NCBI RefSeq assembly: GCF_963678975.1
Contig: NC_089274.1
Location: 3,336,001-3,400,000 of the forward strand
From: Dysidea avara
Taxonomy: Eukaryota > Porifera > Demospongiae > Dictyoceratida > Dysideidae
Reading direction: 5' to 3'
DNA: 64,000 nucleotides
A program made the position numbers and the translations under genes. Positions 46,555 through 59,423 of this stretch are shown in pieces (position 1 is the stretch's first letter; every line of letters starts with the position of its first letter). The notes under the pieces were generated by a model that saw only the letters and a program-made list of their open reading frames with translations, was not told the DNA's origin and did no database searches.

Positions 46555-47385
46555 GAAAGAATAGAAGTGTGATAAAGCCGGCAACCACACTGTGAGTTTA
46601 AGACACACAGTAGTGTTTCATGCGGCCAAGGAAGCCGGCGACCACACCGTGAGTATATTGACAGGAAGAAAGAAAACAGCTTCTTCATGCGTGCAAAGCT
46701 CCATGGCCCCTTCTCCAAAGCACACCACTTTTGCATTATAGCTGTCCCCCAGGTAGGGTATGCCACACATCAAATTTGATTAAATTTGATTAAATTTGTA
46801 ACAGCCATTTGCAAGATATGGACATTCAAAATCTCATTTTAATTTTTTTTATTTTTTTATTCCTATGCCATACGGGGGGGGGGGGGGGGGGGCTATGGGG
46901 CTTTGATTTCTTTTCGCACACTTCGCAAAAATTGCTATAAAATGCAAATGTGTAACTCGATTGCCTGGATATTTGGCACAAATGAAGAGCATGTAACTGT
47001 GGATTCATGTAGTAAGTTTGTTGTGAATCTGAGGAATATTCAAGGAGTTATGAGCATTTATTCACGTAAAAAAATATCAAACTTTTGTCATGGCTACAGA
47101 GTATAGAAATAACTTGAAAATTGGTGTGTAGATAGGCTGATCATCATAGCAGTGCTTTTTGAAAGTTTGAATAGCAATAGAGTTACAGCAACAAAGTTAT
47201 AAAGCAAAAACCAAGCAAGTGTAAAATCGTGGGATTGAGATACTCTAATAGAGCAGTCACCACGGGGTAAAAAGGTGTGCAAAAAATGTTGAAAAAAACT
47301 TACTAGAGTTTGAACCAGGGACCTCCATACCTAATACCTGCATCCTTAACCACTGAACCACTGCTACCTTGGCTGATTACCTTGC
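46555..47385 (-). mobile_element. tRNA-headed SINE-like repeat, copy 3 (full, minus strand)
   Basis: Read on the minus strand: the tRNA-like head GGTAGCAGTGGTTCAGTGG with B-box-like CTGGTTCAAACTC (47372-47300); the core GACTGCTCTATTAGAGTATC (47262-47243); AAAAAGCACTGCTATGATG (about 47160); TGTAGCCATGACAAAAGTTT (about 47098); TATAGCAATTTTTGCGAAG (about 46935); a G19 run; TTTCTTCCTGTCAATATAC (about 46670); and a duplicated 3' terminal block with CACACTACTG. About 830 bases, like copy 1. Confidence 0.75.
46874..46892. repeat. Homopolymer run of 19 G
   Basis: Nineteen consecutive G within the SINE-like copy. Its length is likely unstable or an assembly-sensitive site. Confidence 0.9.
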
Positions 47386-47659
47386 TTAATTTCTGCTTTA
47401 TAAATGAAATTTCTAGTTGAAATCTGCTTATAATCAAACATTTGTAACTTCATAGATCTACCAATAGAAGTACTAGATTGTTCTAGAACATTCTATGTAT
47501 GTTCTATTAGAAGTCCCCCCAAAATGTGCACTCTATTAGAGTATTACAATAATATTATCAAATATTGAATTAAATCATGCAATGAAATACATTTATAAGT
47601 CTGTCTTCAATAATCATCATTGTATCTACATAGAAAAGAAGAAACGTGAGTAAAACAAA

Positions 47660-47865
47660 CCTCAAAGTCAGCCAAAAGTGGTGCTGCCTTTAAAAGCCTG
47701 GGTGAAAAAGTTGTGAAATCAAAGGTGGCAGCCAAGAAATGGCTGCATCATTTTCTTGGCCGCCACCTTTTGATTCCACAACTTTTTTACCCAGGCTTTT
47801 TAATGCCGCACCACTTTTTCACAGCTTGGCTGTTTTTGTGTGAATTTCTCTTCTTTTTGTACTTT
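47660..47865. mobile_element. Fold-back element, AGCCAAGCTGT family, short form
   Basis: Arms AAGCCTGGGTGAAAAAGTTG and GGTGGCAGCCAAGAAA are mirrored after a short centre (47744-47755). The right end continues to CACAGCTTGGCTGTTTTTGT, whereas the left end is clipped (CAGCCAAAAGTGGTG). Confidence 0.7.
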
Positions 47866-48870
47866 ATATTGAATTTTTATAACAAAACATCGTTGACAAA
47901 AAGCAATAATATTTTACTTTACCACAAGCAGTTGAAAGGCTAGAGAGCATTACATAGCAATACTTTGCCACAATAATGAACTAACTTGTAGCATTTTCCC
48001 TTTTTAGGTTCTGACAAATATCACTCTCTGTCTACAATTATTCGTTCTCACCACCTTCTTCATAAAAAAATGTTTACCAAGGCATTAATTTTTTTGTATC
48101 AACACTTTTCCGTAAGTGACGTCAGTAAATTGTTTATGAAAGGGAATGAATAGCTGTACCTGTATAGTGAGATTGGCTTTGTCGCAGAAATGAGTACCAT
48201 GACCACATCCCTTAACTCTTGGTTGTCACTCAGTTTTAATTTGTGCTATAAAGTGTGATCAAGTTACCCTAATAAAGCAGTCGCCTTAACACAACAAGTG
48301 CAGAGTGTCAATTTGTAGGCATCAATGGCTTTGTGTGTTCATTAAAAAGGAGTAAATTTTAAGAATTGTCCATACATTTAACACCATGCCTCCAAATATC
48401 ACAGCAAGGGGATGGATTGTAGTAATTGTTTTCTTTATACGTAGGGTTGTGTAACAGGCAGTGTAATGACTGCAAACCACACGAAATGGCTACTTTGCTT
48501 ACTTGTGTGCATTTGTCAAGCAAAACTAGCTAACTTCTATACACTGCATCAAAGTAAGAAAGGATACCAGATGTACTAGGTACAATTAACAAGTGTAAGG
48601 AAAATATATAAGCTAGTATGTGACTGCTGTATTAGAGTGCCTCAATCTTGCCACTCAGCTATGCAGTAGGTACAATGCCTTGTTTTCTATGAAGTTAGAT
48701 CATTGAGAAGTGTGACTGATTATTGGAAGTGTGATGGTGTGTTCTGATCATTTAAGGGGGCATGGCCCATTGTAATTGTATAGGCATAACTGTGACTACC
48801 AGGGATACTACAGTCCGTTAAGTGTATCAAATAGTTTCATGGCATTTAAATACAGAAACTAAATTAATGC
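47866..48870. other. No gene seen
   Basis: It contains two degenerate core copies (CCCTAATAAAGCAGTCG at 48268, GACTGCTGTATTAGAG at 48622) but no supported exon. Confidence 0.35.
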
Positions 48871-48876
48871 TTTGGT

Positions 48877-49140
48877 ATGGTTTCCTGGCATGAAGAAGTA
48901 GATGACCATTTAATTGATGATAAAAGGAATGGCAAAGCGCATAAGGCAGACATTCGCCGGAGCCACAAAAGACGCATCTCACCTGTGAGTTTGTTGTTGT
49001 GGTATAAATGGTGGTCGCATACTGTTTTGTTTGGCCTCTAGCCTTGCGATGGTTGTGGTCAGGATGACAGGCTGACAGACCAAAATTTGAGTTTTTGGCA
49101 ATTATTCAATATCCAGCCATCTGTGTTTTCTTGCTTTTAA
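48877..49140 (+). CDS. Candidate two-exon small protein, 68 aa
   Basis: Exon 1 is 48877-48984 and exon 2 is 49042-49140 (stop TAA). The 57-base intron has donor CCT|GTGAGT and acceptor GGCCTCTAG, phase 0, the same size class as introns in genes A and B. The product is charged at first (SWHEEVDDHLIDDKRNGKAH), then basic (RRSHKRRISP) with CDGCGQDD, possibly one half of a metal site. I do not recognise a family. It may be a real short gene, the start of a longer one, or a repeat-borne frame. Confidence 0.35.
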
Positions 49141-50260
49141 CGCTGTTGAATGGAGTAAGACTATTCCATAAAACTGATATTGATTGCACATGCCGGTTTT
49201 TAGAGACACAGCATTTTTAGTGGCACCTGTCACATTAGGGTTCCACTTTAGGGGCAACACTATTAAACAGTACTACTCTAGTAGCAATTTCAGACCATTT
49301 TAAATAATTGCATATTTTCACTCTTTACATTCCAGGTTTGTAAAGGAACATTCCACTTTGCAAAATCTGAAAAAATTATGACTCAAAATGTATACAGTGT
49401 AAAGAAATTCCTGTACAGACTTGCCAATTGAAAATATGGCACTGCAACAGTATATGTAGCAAAATAAACAAGTACACACAATTACAAACCATGTTTGTCC
49501 GCTTTAACAGTGTAATGATTGCTACATCTGTATAGTGTATACCCTGATTAAGTACCAATGTAGTAATGTCTTTCTCCATTATTTTTTGATCTTAGATCAA
49601 CCTTTAGGTACACCACAAATCAAGTGCATAATTTCATGGCAGTCTTCTTATATTGCAATTTGACCTTTGTAGCTTCAGTACAAAGCCAAATCACTAAATT
49701 TCATGCACATATTAAGAATTTATATGCAATCTTAGTCACCATATTTACCCCAAAACAACTCCAATAGTATATGTAATGCACACATTTAGGTTAAGTGGTA
49801 ATGACTGGTAACATCCTCCACCATATTAATATTAAGCTATGGCCACATAGGTCTACAATCAGAGTAAAACAGGCATTGACAAACAGCCATTTAAGCATTC
49901 CTTTAAGATTATATGAACCAGACACTATTTATACTACAAAATGACAGAAATACCACATTTAGCTTGTCACAGATACAACACTACTTGCAGCAAATAACTA
50001 GAGGGGTAAGCTTTATTGTAAAGTGGTATCTGTAATGTAGTTGTTGAAAACATACTGAAATGCTTGTGGCACTAGCTTAAACTATCATTTCACAACTTGA
50101 AATAATGAAAGAGTGCAAAAATCCAACGTGTGGTAATAATCTCATGAGTATTAATTAATTGTCACAATCGAATTTGGCCAGAACTTGTACACCAGTGTAC
50201 ACCAGCAAATTTGTACAACAGTGTACATTTAGTTATGCTCTTGTAAAGAGGTATCCTTGC
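49141..50260. other. No gene seen
   Basis: AT-rich sequence without exon, hairpin or tandem structure that I can identify. Confidence 0.35.
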
Positions 50261-50264
50261 TTCC

Positions 50265-50715
50265 ATACTGTAGGCGCAACAAAAACTGGTCTTTTTAATA
50301 CAAATAATCATTCAAAACACTGTGAATAATTATCAGATTTGCACCAAACTTTGCTGATAGGTGAATATGTCCTTAATGCATGCCAACTTCAAAATGATCA
50401 AGCTGGTCATTTGTGATTTTTGTAGTCTGCAAAAAAGTGTTCTTGAAAATTAATGAAGAAAACAACAAACAAAAGAAATGAAGCTAAATTTTAAGAGTTC
50501 GCATTTCTCAAATGCATCAAATGATCTTGCTCAAATTTTGTATGTGGGGTGCTGAAGGTGGAGGGAATTTGCAGCAGGAAAATCATTCCATTTGGAGAAG
50601 GAAGCACAAAGCTACAGATGCATAAAAATAGCCTATTCTTTTTTCCTATATCATATACTCTCATTGTGGTGCAAACTTTCTTGGCCACACAACACACTAC
50701 TGTGCACAGCATATA
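50265..50715 (+). mobile_element. tRNA-headed SINE-like repeat, copy 4 (3' half, diverged)
   Basis: It begins CTGTAGGCGCAACAAAAACTG, followed by AATAATCATTCAAAACAC, AATTATCAGATTTGCACC and TCTTGGCCACACAACACACT, in the order of the body of copy 1 (700-1240). The head and core are missing. Confidence 0.6.
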
Positions 50716-51885
50716 GCCACAGTAAAGAGTATACTAACTGCACGATTTCTTTGTTTCAAGAAGCTACACTACATGTGGAGCAACAGAACAAGAGGAACAA
50801 AATCTGACCATTCATCATTAAACTTGTGCTATGAGTGAAGTATCATGACAAAATAAAATGTACATACTTATAATATTAAGACTATAAACATGGGATGATA
50901 ACATCGTATAGGTACAAATTTTCAAGGTACATCATTTTCACGAATTGACAAATTTCAAGATTTTCGCAGTTTTATATACAAGGATCACTGAGATTATCTA
51001 TTAGAAAGCATAGAGCTAACCCTGATAATCATTAAATTTTCGAGGATAAAAATTCCCGGAAAGCCAATCAACTGTGAAATCCACCATGAAAATTATGTCC
51101 CTTGGAAATTTGTAAACAATAAAATAGCAGGGACACCAGGCTTTTCTCTGGGATTTGACACTCTCTCTCAGATTGCTTCTGTAGGTGTATTTTCAGGTAC
51201 CTGAGAATGCCAGAAGTAATTATGATCTCAGATTGTTGGGTGGTAATGTTTGTAATGCACAGACAGAATACAGACACACTGTAACTCACACACATTTCCA
51301 GAGGTTGTTGGTGTATCTGAGACTTAAATTTAAACATTAAGGGGGGTAGGAGTTTGTCAGGGAGAGGGAACACTTCCTCTCCCCAAGGGACGGAGAGAGA
51401 ATTTTCACGGGTTTCAGGAAACCCTAGATTTCTAAGAATTCAGCAATAACTTGACACATTAAGTTTAGCAGCATAACAGTGAGTACAAGGAATAATCTTC
51501 AGATGGGACACAAGCCGAGCAGTTGAGTTTACTCTAACAGAGCTTATATAATAAAAATATTTTAAATATGCCAAAAAAAAAAGCAAGCAAGTTATTAATG
51601 CATTTCATATTGAAAAACACCTAAATAACTCTAATAGATCAGCCACTTATTCTAATACAACAGTCAGAAGGCACAGATACACTCTAATAAAACAGTCAGA
51701 TCTCGAGCACAATCTTAATTTTCAAAACATAACATAATAGGGTTGTTTTTGAGTGCTGCTCAAAAGTGTAATAGGTAAAAATTTGAGCATAATAAACACT
51801 GATGCTAACTGATACTAACTCCATATTTATCCAATCTTACTCTGTCTTGGAACAAACTTTTTAATAGTCATATGATAGACAAAAT
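50716..51885. other. Intergenic, scattered repeat pieces
   Basis: Several CTCTAATA(G/A)A(T/A)CAGTC core copies cluster at 51530-51700. A GGGTTTCAGGAAACCC block near 51408 is shared with the MITE at 39560. No exon is supported. Confidence 0.35.
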
Positions 51886-52235
51886 TTGCATAATGGTCCC
51901 AAGATGGTCCCAAGACAGAGTAACGAGAGGTTGGTGAAAGGTGTGTCTTGGGCTGAAGCAAAGTTGAATAGTGAAGAAACCAAGTCCGTACATAGCCTTA
52001 ACCATAGTCAAGCTGGAGGCATCAGTCGGAATAAAAAATTTTCACAGAACTTGTTGGAAGGGTTTGGGGTCACTCTGAAGACATTTATGGGCTTGACTAT
52101 GCTTAACCATGCAATCAGTATTTCCAAGTTGTCATGAAGGAAAAGTGAGTCTGGTGTTTGGGTGATAGTTTTGGGCAAGAAAGCCCAAACCTCCATGATC
52201 CTTACTATACAGTACTACTGTACTGTATAATTATT
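51886..52235 (+). mobile_element. Diverged fragment of composite repeat body
   Basis: GGCATCAGTCGGAATAAAAA, AACTTGTTGGAAGGGTTTGG, TTTGGGTGATAGTTTTGGG and CCTTACTATACAGTACTACT follow the order of the composite body at 33680-33930 but with many differences. Confidence 0.45.
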
Positions 52236-52500
52236 ACCATATAATCAGTTGTGCTTCTATTGAAATATTTTATATTCATCTTATATGAGGTTGTATTTCT
52301 GTGGTTTGGAGGAGGGGGGTGGAGGATTTGCTCCCTGTGTCCCCTCTGGGTTTGCTACCAGTTAGGCTTTCTCTGGAGTGTAGACAAAAGTTTTTGGCAT
52401 GGATGTTACATAGTTATCTCATGATGGAATGGATAAAAGAAATTTTTTTAAAAACTATTAAGATTTAACACAAGATGAACATTTACAGTTTTGCAGTAAT

Positions 52501-52901
52501 ACTAGCTATTAAAAAAATAAAAAATTTAAAGGAAGTAGGGATCGATATAATGCACATGTTATAAAAACTAAGGAAACAAGCTACAGCTGAAATGAGAATG
52601 ATCCACGAAACAAAAAGTAAGGAAACAAGATTAGATAGCTACTTGCTAAAATCAGACACATTTTAATGCCTACTTTTGGCTAATTTGATATAGCTAGTCC
52701 TATTTCAAGATGTTAGAGCCAAAAGTAGGCATTAAAATGTGTCTCATTTTAGCAAGTAGCCTACTAATCTTGTTGGACTTATTCCTTACTTTTTGCATTC
52801 TCATTTCAGCTGTAGCTTGTTTCCTTACCTTTTTTAGCATGTGTATTAACTATATCGATCCCTACTTCCTTTCAAATTTTTTATTTTTTTAAATAGCTAG
52901 T
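52501..52901. mobile_element. Fold-back MITE related to 44-262
   Basis: The ends are ACTAGCTATTAAAAAAAT and TTTAAATAGCTAGT. Inner arms carry GTAGGGATCGATATA and AAATGTGTCTCATTTTAGC-type sequence in mirror, around a loop near 52690. It is non-coding; the 60-codon frame in the right arm is the mirror of non-coding arm sequence. Confidence 0.75.
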
Positions 52902-54500
52902 TTGTTCACTTTTTATGTCTAGCTGTATTACACGATCACAACATTTCATAAGAATTTCAACACTAGAATAGAGGTCATGGTCTCCCCAAACATTTTTTTT
53001 GGATCAGTTCACGTAACTTTCCCGACTCCATGCTGCACTGTTAGCACGACTCTTCTCTGGGTCCTTCATGTAAGTTTCGCAGCTTCATGCTGTACTGTCT
53101 ACATGGCTATTTTCCAACTTTTCTTGATATTTTTTCTCCTCTATCTTCCCTTTGTTTTCAGCATAATACTTTTTGTTGTAACATTTTTTCTTTGCTCCTG
53201 TCAGAGGCATGATTAGAACTACCTCGCAAACAACTAAATTGGTCAAACTATAGCTAAAACAATTACACAATGTTAAGACAATGACTCATTGAATGCTACA
53301 CACGTACACTCTCGTTTTACTATGGTTGACATGTTAGTGTGCAAAAATCACGTGTGCAGATAAACGTGCCACAACTATCAATTATCTTTTGGGAAGAAGG
53401 CCAAGAATGACGTAAGTGAATGGCATGGTGCAGTGGACAAAATGTAATCGAAACAACAAATTCGTGAATCTACCATCATTATCTTGGCAGCCTGAAATTT
53501 CTGGAGTCGTACACCTAGCTAGTGCTACCAGTTCTTATAGCAGGCAGATGAAATGCAGGTGAATTTCAAAATTTTTAAATTCACTGTACATCAAAAAGTC
53601 GACTTTTCATTATGTTTAACCAAGGTACAGCATCGTTACAGCTGTACTAATGCGTTCCAGGTTTCTTGATGTTGCATGTATTATCTGTGATGTCACAAAA
53701 CAAAATGGCCGCCGTAGTGTGGGGACTTTGTATATGGAGGTATTGGGCAAGATAGTGTTTCCCTATGATAGCATTTGTAAATTCAAATAAGGGCAAAGAT
53801 GAGGCTTATAGTATATAATGCAATACAAATAAGCTTATTTGTGTGCAAATTAAAAATTTTTGGTCTGCTTTCCTTGTTGAAGCATGTTTTGCACTGTCAC
53901 AGTGCGTGTACTATACTTCTTACCTTTATTATCGCATGGTTTCATGTATAAAAAACTACAGAGAACATTCATTTTGAATACTCTATGCCAAAGTCTCTAA
54001 ATTCCCCACACTAACACAGCCATTTAGTCAATTATGACATCAAATTTTGTAATCGCAATGTCAAAAAACATCATTGTGGATATCACTCATTGCAAGGCTG
54101 TTTTTTAAAGTGCAAAAATTTATGAAGTCATGTGATTTCTTACTGATCCTTACTTATTAAGTACTACCATACTTAATATATTATGCATTTATATTTTGGG
54201 ATACAAAGGAATTTTTAATGTACACCTAATATGGCTGAGGCTAAAGCTTTAGCACTTTGAAGGTGTGGTTCACCTAAAGCCACTGTACTCAAGAAATGTA
54301 GCCTGCCATTCTCTACTGATCCTGCTCTGCCCACATTATTTCTGAACTCCTAGAATGATCATTTGTTTTTTGTTTTTCTCTATAATCGTTTTGACTACTG
54401 TACAGGCTGTAACCTCCTCACAAGTCCCTAGTAGGGGATAGCATTTAGTATTTACAGTCATGCAAAAACTTACTTCTTACTACAAAAAGCTTCCCATACA
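52902..54500. other. No gene confirmed
   Basis: It holds the second copy of the GTCACAA-AAAATGG repeat (53690-53830), also found in the gene C intron. The hydrophobic frames at 52977-53216 are T-rich and lack splice or homology support. Confidence 0.35.
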
Positions 54501-54519
54501 TTGCAATGAAGAACAAAGT

Positions 54520-54522
<3 letters not shown>

Positions 54523-54584
<62 letters not shown>

Positions 54585-54602
54585 GCACGCACGCACACAC
54601 AC
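54523..54602. repeat. (CA)n microsatellite with GCACGCAC block
   Basis: About 40 dinucleotide units, with a short GCAC-repeat interruption near 54581-54595. Confidence 0.95.
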
Positions 54603-54859
54603 AGTTATGTAAAAGTGTTTGGTGGTTTAAGCTGGGTTGGAAAACACAAAGTGCCTATCTACAGACCAACCCTAGAACTCACTTTTCTTCATATACAGGT
54701 AGCAAAATATACTCAATGCACTTAGCAGACAAACCTTGGGGTTAGGTTAGCAAATTTGGGTTCAGTTTATATTTACTTCATTGCCAATTTCGGTTAAGAA
54801 GTGATGATGTAAATAATGGCCCATTGTTTGAAATATATGACAGCTATATTAGAGTATCT

Positions 54860-55790
54860 CAAAGCCAGACTACCTTATGAGTGAACTCCACTTTTAATGG
54901 CAATAGTACAATATTTATGGCCAATCCAAATTTTCTCCATAGGAAAGCCATAAAGTGTGACTTTTTCTCAGTGAACTTATGTTATTTTAACAGGGAGGTA
55001 GCAAGCTGTTCTTCAGCTACGCAATCCTATCATTTCCATACTTTGAATAGCATCTCCATCAAAGAAGTGTCATCAACAAAGTATTTTGGGGTAACAATTG
55101 CAAGCAATTTATCACGGAGTACCCATATCAATAACATTGCCTCTAAGGCTCAATCAGTGAAAGCATTCTTACAAATAAATCTGAATCCTGTCCATTTCAT
55201 CTCAAGCTAAAATGTTATAACACCTTGGTATGACTGAGTATGCCAGTCACCTCATACCCGTTAAGATATTGAACAACTTAAATGAGTGCAAAGACAGTGT
55301 GCAAGTTTATAACAGGTGATTATTTCCACTTCAGTAGCTTAACTAACATGCTTTCGGATCTTAACACCCCCAGTCTTGAACATAAAAGAGAAGTTTCTAG
55401 TATCATGCTATTCTATAAGATTGTTAATAACCTGATCGAAATCTCTCATCCTACTGACCTTACTCCTGTTAACTCATTCACCAGAGGTCACAATCAAAGA
55501 TTCCGTCACATCTATGCTCGAACAACCCATGCCCAACAATACCCTTTTCCAAGAACAATCAGGCTATGGAACTCACTACCTCAAGAACTTATCCAACAAC
55601 CATTATTATCCATCTTTAAACAGCAGTTGAAATGATTAATTGTCTCAGCAAATTAACATCATAGTAACAACATTAACTCTTTAAGTAATACATACGTAGC
55701 TTAGTTACTGTAAGTGTAATGTATGTAATGTTGCATTTATCCTCAAACTGCATGAGGCTGCACATTATTTAATAAATGAAAAACACACAA
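54860..55790 (+). pseudogene. Non-LTR retrotransposon 3' end (RT thumb and C-terminus)
   Basis: The first frame (54881-55210) ends with SSTKYFGVTIASNLSRSTHI then NNIASKAQSVKAFLQINL, the RT thumb region. A second frame (55282-55635) reads CKFITGDYFHFSSLTNML, MLFYKIVNNLIEI and FPRTIRLWNSLPQELI, the conserved C-terminal segment of CR1/Jockey-like ORF2. A short frameshifted gap separates them. The 3' end shows a GAGGCTGCACATTA block followed by AATAAATGAAAA (about 55750-55785), a plausible tail. It lacks the endonuclease and the catalytic RT core. Confidence 0.75.
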
Positions 55791-55799
55791 ATACAATAA

Positions 55800-56690
55800 T
55801 TATTTATAACATTACCAAAATGTTCTTAAATAGCTATTTTGAAATTGAGTAAATGTTGTACCATGCATTCTACAATGTATATAGTTCCACAATAGTGCAA
55901 GCTACACTTCCCATAATTAGTGTTTATCTGTGGTACAACAATCAATGAACGTTTCTGTGACATGTACACTGAAGCCATACCCAACATATTATGGATACAC
56001 ACTGGAGCTGACTTATACAATATTTTATAAATTTGCATATTAGTATGAAACTTGTGTCATTTAGTTAGAGAATATCTAAATAATATAATTGAAATGAAGT
56101 TTTTCTAGACATTTAGTATGGTTAGCATTAGTGGGTACCCACACAACATCACATTAGTCCAGAGAAAACTGATGTACCCAAACTGAACACGTCTGCTCAA
56201 TGACGCCATAAATTATCTGGTTGGCTGAAATGCTATTTCTCTTGAAAAATGCACTTTTCTTTTTTAGCTGCTTTCTCAGGTCTCAGCTCAATTTTGTACA
56301 TAATAGAGTTAATGATTCCCTTTTTAATGCTGAATTGTCCATATACATGTTCTGGTTTTTTTTTTTTATTGTATTTTTTTGGGCACACTTTGGCACTTTA
56401 ACTTAAAACATGAACAATTTTTCTAAGTCCAAAGTGGTTTCCAAAAAAATTAGTCCGCTATGGTATTGTAGCTAATTATATAGTCTACAGAGTCCTGCAA
56501 TTACTGGCAAAAACAATAATTTGTGGAGCTCCCTGAATTTTAAATGCAAGATTGATTTATAGTTTTATACATCTTATGGTTTAAGACAGGAAATAAATAA
56601 ATAAGGGGTCTAGATGCAGGGGTATAAAGGAGCTTTAAAGCACCTGGGGCACTAGCAAGGCAAACACACACACACAAGAGAAAGAAAACA
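55800..56690. other. Intergenic with repeat family C copy
   Basis: Repeat family C copy 3 is at about 56200-56300 (ATCTGGTTGGCTGAAATG, then CTCAGCTCAATTTTGTAC). No exon is supported. Confidence 0.35.
56200..56300 (-). repeat. Dispersed repeat family C, copy 3 (inverted)
   Basis: It shares TTGGCTGAAATG, TTCTCTTGA and TCAGCTCAA spacing with copy 2 at 21070-21135. Confidence 0.4.
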
Positions 56691-56699
56691 CACACACAC

Positions 56700-57310
56700 A
56701 TTAATTATTAGTTAAATTAATTAGTTTAACAGATCTGTCAGATCCCACAGTTCTGAGGAACGCGCATTAAAGTTTCTGTACGAGCAGGATATTGCAATTC
56801 TGGCAGCTTGATCAAACAATATAGCTCTGGATGGTAATTTGCATGTACAAGATACGTTGGTCAGTGTCGCAGGTGTAAAGTACCCTAAGCAACCAATCTC
56901 ACAAGCTGTGCATACAGGCCAGGTCCAATAATAATAATGAGCTATGATGATCTAGTTTTCTGCTGTCAGCTGACAGATGGTGCTTAGTGTTGGTAACAAC
57001 TGACAGTTCAAACAAATGATGGCATCATTAGAAACCAATACCAAATCTGGTCTTCTGAGAGATGAAGAGAGGTTAGATGGAATTAGTACTTAATGGACTA
57101 GCCCCTGCATGATAGCCAGGGAGATCAGCATAAAGCTTGTAAGATGGTTGATCTCTTTTAAGCCTGTTAACAAAGACATGAATAACAGAGCCATGATGCC
57201 TTGTGTATTTCTCCTGATCTAGAGCAGTGGAGCATCCAGATAGAATATGATTAAAGGACAAGTGGCAAAGAGCACATTTTGGACTAACAATGATATTCCA
57301 CCTTGAATCA
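56700..57310 (-). pseudogene. Retroelement polyprotein C-terminal remnant
   Basis: The minus-strand translation gives CALCHLSFNHILSGCSTAL and YTRHHGSVIHVFVNRL (a C-x2-C...H...C finger followed by a YxxRH motif), then YADLPGY, and in other frames EIGCLGYFTPATL and QAARIAISCSYRNFNAR. This order is that of the region downstream of the RT domain in retroelement polyproteins. Stops and frameshifts show decay. It is probably the same broad family as the tail at 6575-6844. Confidence 0.6.
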
Positions 57311-57560
57311 TGGACTTACCTTTGTCCTCCTTTGTGTCCCATTTCTTAGTTTTGCTGACACACTAAACCCAAGGTGTCGATTTGCTGTAATGCGATGCAT
57401 GGCTTCTCTACAGAACATTTGTATAAATGGGAATCGTCCGTATTTTCTGTGGTGACTGGATTGATTGCAGATACGATTCTAACACCGTTCTGAGACACAC
57501 AATTGGCAGGTTGAACTTCAAAATAAAGGTCTCCTACTCTCAACACTATAGTAATACAAG
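57311..57560 (-). mobile_element. Diverged composite-repeat body, no hairpin
   Basis: The minus strand carries AAATACGGACGATTCCCAT, CAAATCGACACCTTGGGTTT, AAATGGGACACAAAGGAGGA and GGTAAGTCCATGA, the blocks of the composite body around its open frame, but with indels that break that frame. Confidence 0.55.
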
Positions 57561-59420
57561 AGCCTGCTGTTGAGAATTAACATTGCTAGAAGTGGAAATA
57601 CATTTGCCACAGTATTCACTACCGATTTTTTACTGTGTAGAGTATTTGACTGACTGCTCTATTAGAGTATTTCGATCTTGTATAGCTATTGCTTTTTGGG
57701 AGAAGGCACGTGCCCTTTGGATCTACCACTGAATGGCTCTCAGTATCATGATGCAATATAAGGCCACTCCAAGAAAATTTGTTGTTTCCCAATTCATTGA
57801 TCTCAAAAATGCGTGTGGGCAGGCGGTTCATTATAGCTAATTTTTAAATTCATGGCCTACACAACCAGCTATAAGGGCTAAACTAAGGACATGAACTACA
57901 GTAAAAGCTACTAGATTATGACTCTGAATAAGGTTATTGCTAGAAATAAATAATGCCTGTGTACATTCACGTGATAAATAATGAATAAAATGTTCAGTTC
58001 ACAGCTCGGTTTACAATAAGACCATGCGGAAGAGAATTTGTATGCAAGCGGGAAATGGGAAACAATGAATTTTCTTTGAGTGACCTAAACAAATGATCTA
58101 GCTTATGAAGATAAAGCTTAACCCAAATCCTAATGGCTTTGGACTACTAGAATTAGTATCATAGATAGCTAGTAGTATCGCGCCCTCTACTATTTATGTG
58201 CCCAAAAGTATTGCTCGTTGCCGCGTTGGCAGTCCACGAAACGATTTTAAAAGTTCACTAAACAATTTAACGCTCAGGTCGCTCTGTCTAAATCGCGTTG
58301 TGGCCATGCAAGACACACTAAGGGTCTGGAAACTCCCGACGCAAGCTGCAAAAAGTTCGTCAACTGAAGGCTTATATGTTGCAACCTCCCTTAATGAATA
58401 AATTCCTCAACCATATTAAATAGGGGGAAGACTAAGGGAAAACCGTATATTACTGCAGTACAACAGCTGTGTAAGTTGGGGAAACACCAAATAAATCTGT
58501 GCACGAGACTCAGTAGCTACGTAACGCGCGTTAAATTAAACACGTTTAGACACGCGCACAATCGCTTTACACTTAGATTTTTTTTTTTTTTAATTTATTT
58601 TCCTGGGCTTGATGGACTGCCCTTGCCTACCACTCCCAGCACAAAGAAAGGCACGTGCTGGACAACTGTAAAAGACAAGAAAAACAGAGTAACACAGCCA
58701 GCATGTTACTCTGACAAGTGGGACTCCATTTGCACTAAATCCATTGGTGGTGGAGCCCTAGTGTAAGCACCAATGGATGAACGTGCACCTCGAACGCACT
58801 GAATAGCCGAGAGGAGCAGAGAAAAGCCAAGACAACATCGAAGCCAACCCAGGACTACAGAGTATTCATCACCCCACTTAGCCGATAGGAGGGAAGCCAG
58901 ACGCTACACATAGATTAATACATTGACGTTTATAACTTGCAGCTGGTGCAGTGTCTGGCGTTACTTACATATGGAACATGCCCTTTATTGAACCGCCCGT
59001 GATCTGCACGGTCCATGCAATTATAGAATCTACTCGCTCGTTCAGTTTTGACGAGTAGGATTTAAAGCTATATACGTAGACTAATCGTCGTATTAAAAAA
59101 TTATTAGCTAGCCTACTGACATACATAATAGCTTATACTGTAATAACCCGAGATATACTACGTACTACCATTTTGCATAACATATCTTCAACAGGATTCT
59201 GAGACGTAACCCTGAAACGTTACAGCATATTAAAATGGTTATACAGCTCACCCTTGCTATTTCACTACTCCATGCAGGCTGCCACACCGACAATATTAAC
59301 GTGTATAGTATTTTGACAACAACTTGTTGAATGTAGTATCGCTTTACTCAATCGCTTACATACATAATATATATATATATATATATGGCTTCTCAACTAA
59401 TTGGTCTACAGACGTTCAAT
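57561..59420. other. Intergenic; one CpG-rich patch
   Basis: The core GACTGCTCTATTAGAGTATT is at 57653. The stretch 58165-58340 is CpG-richer and has opposing small frames (plus 58198-58401; minus, 37 codons starting MATTRFRQSDLS), neither with clear splice partners. A T-run at 58579-58592 leads into an unclassified repeat to about 58910. Confidence 0.3.
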
Positions 59421-59423
59421 ACC

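Noticed and set aside
47301-47380. Functional tRNA gene on minus strand
   Set aside because: It has A- and B-box-like words but is the head of a dispersed 830-base repeat with a sister copy at 414, so it is better read as tRNA-derived.
52977-53216. 79-codon hydrophobic plus-strand frame
   Set aside because: T-rich sequence with Phe/Leu bias expected by chance. No conserved motif or splice support.
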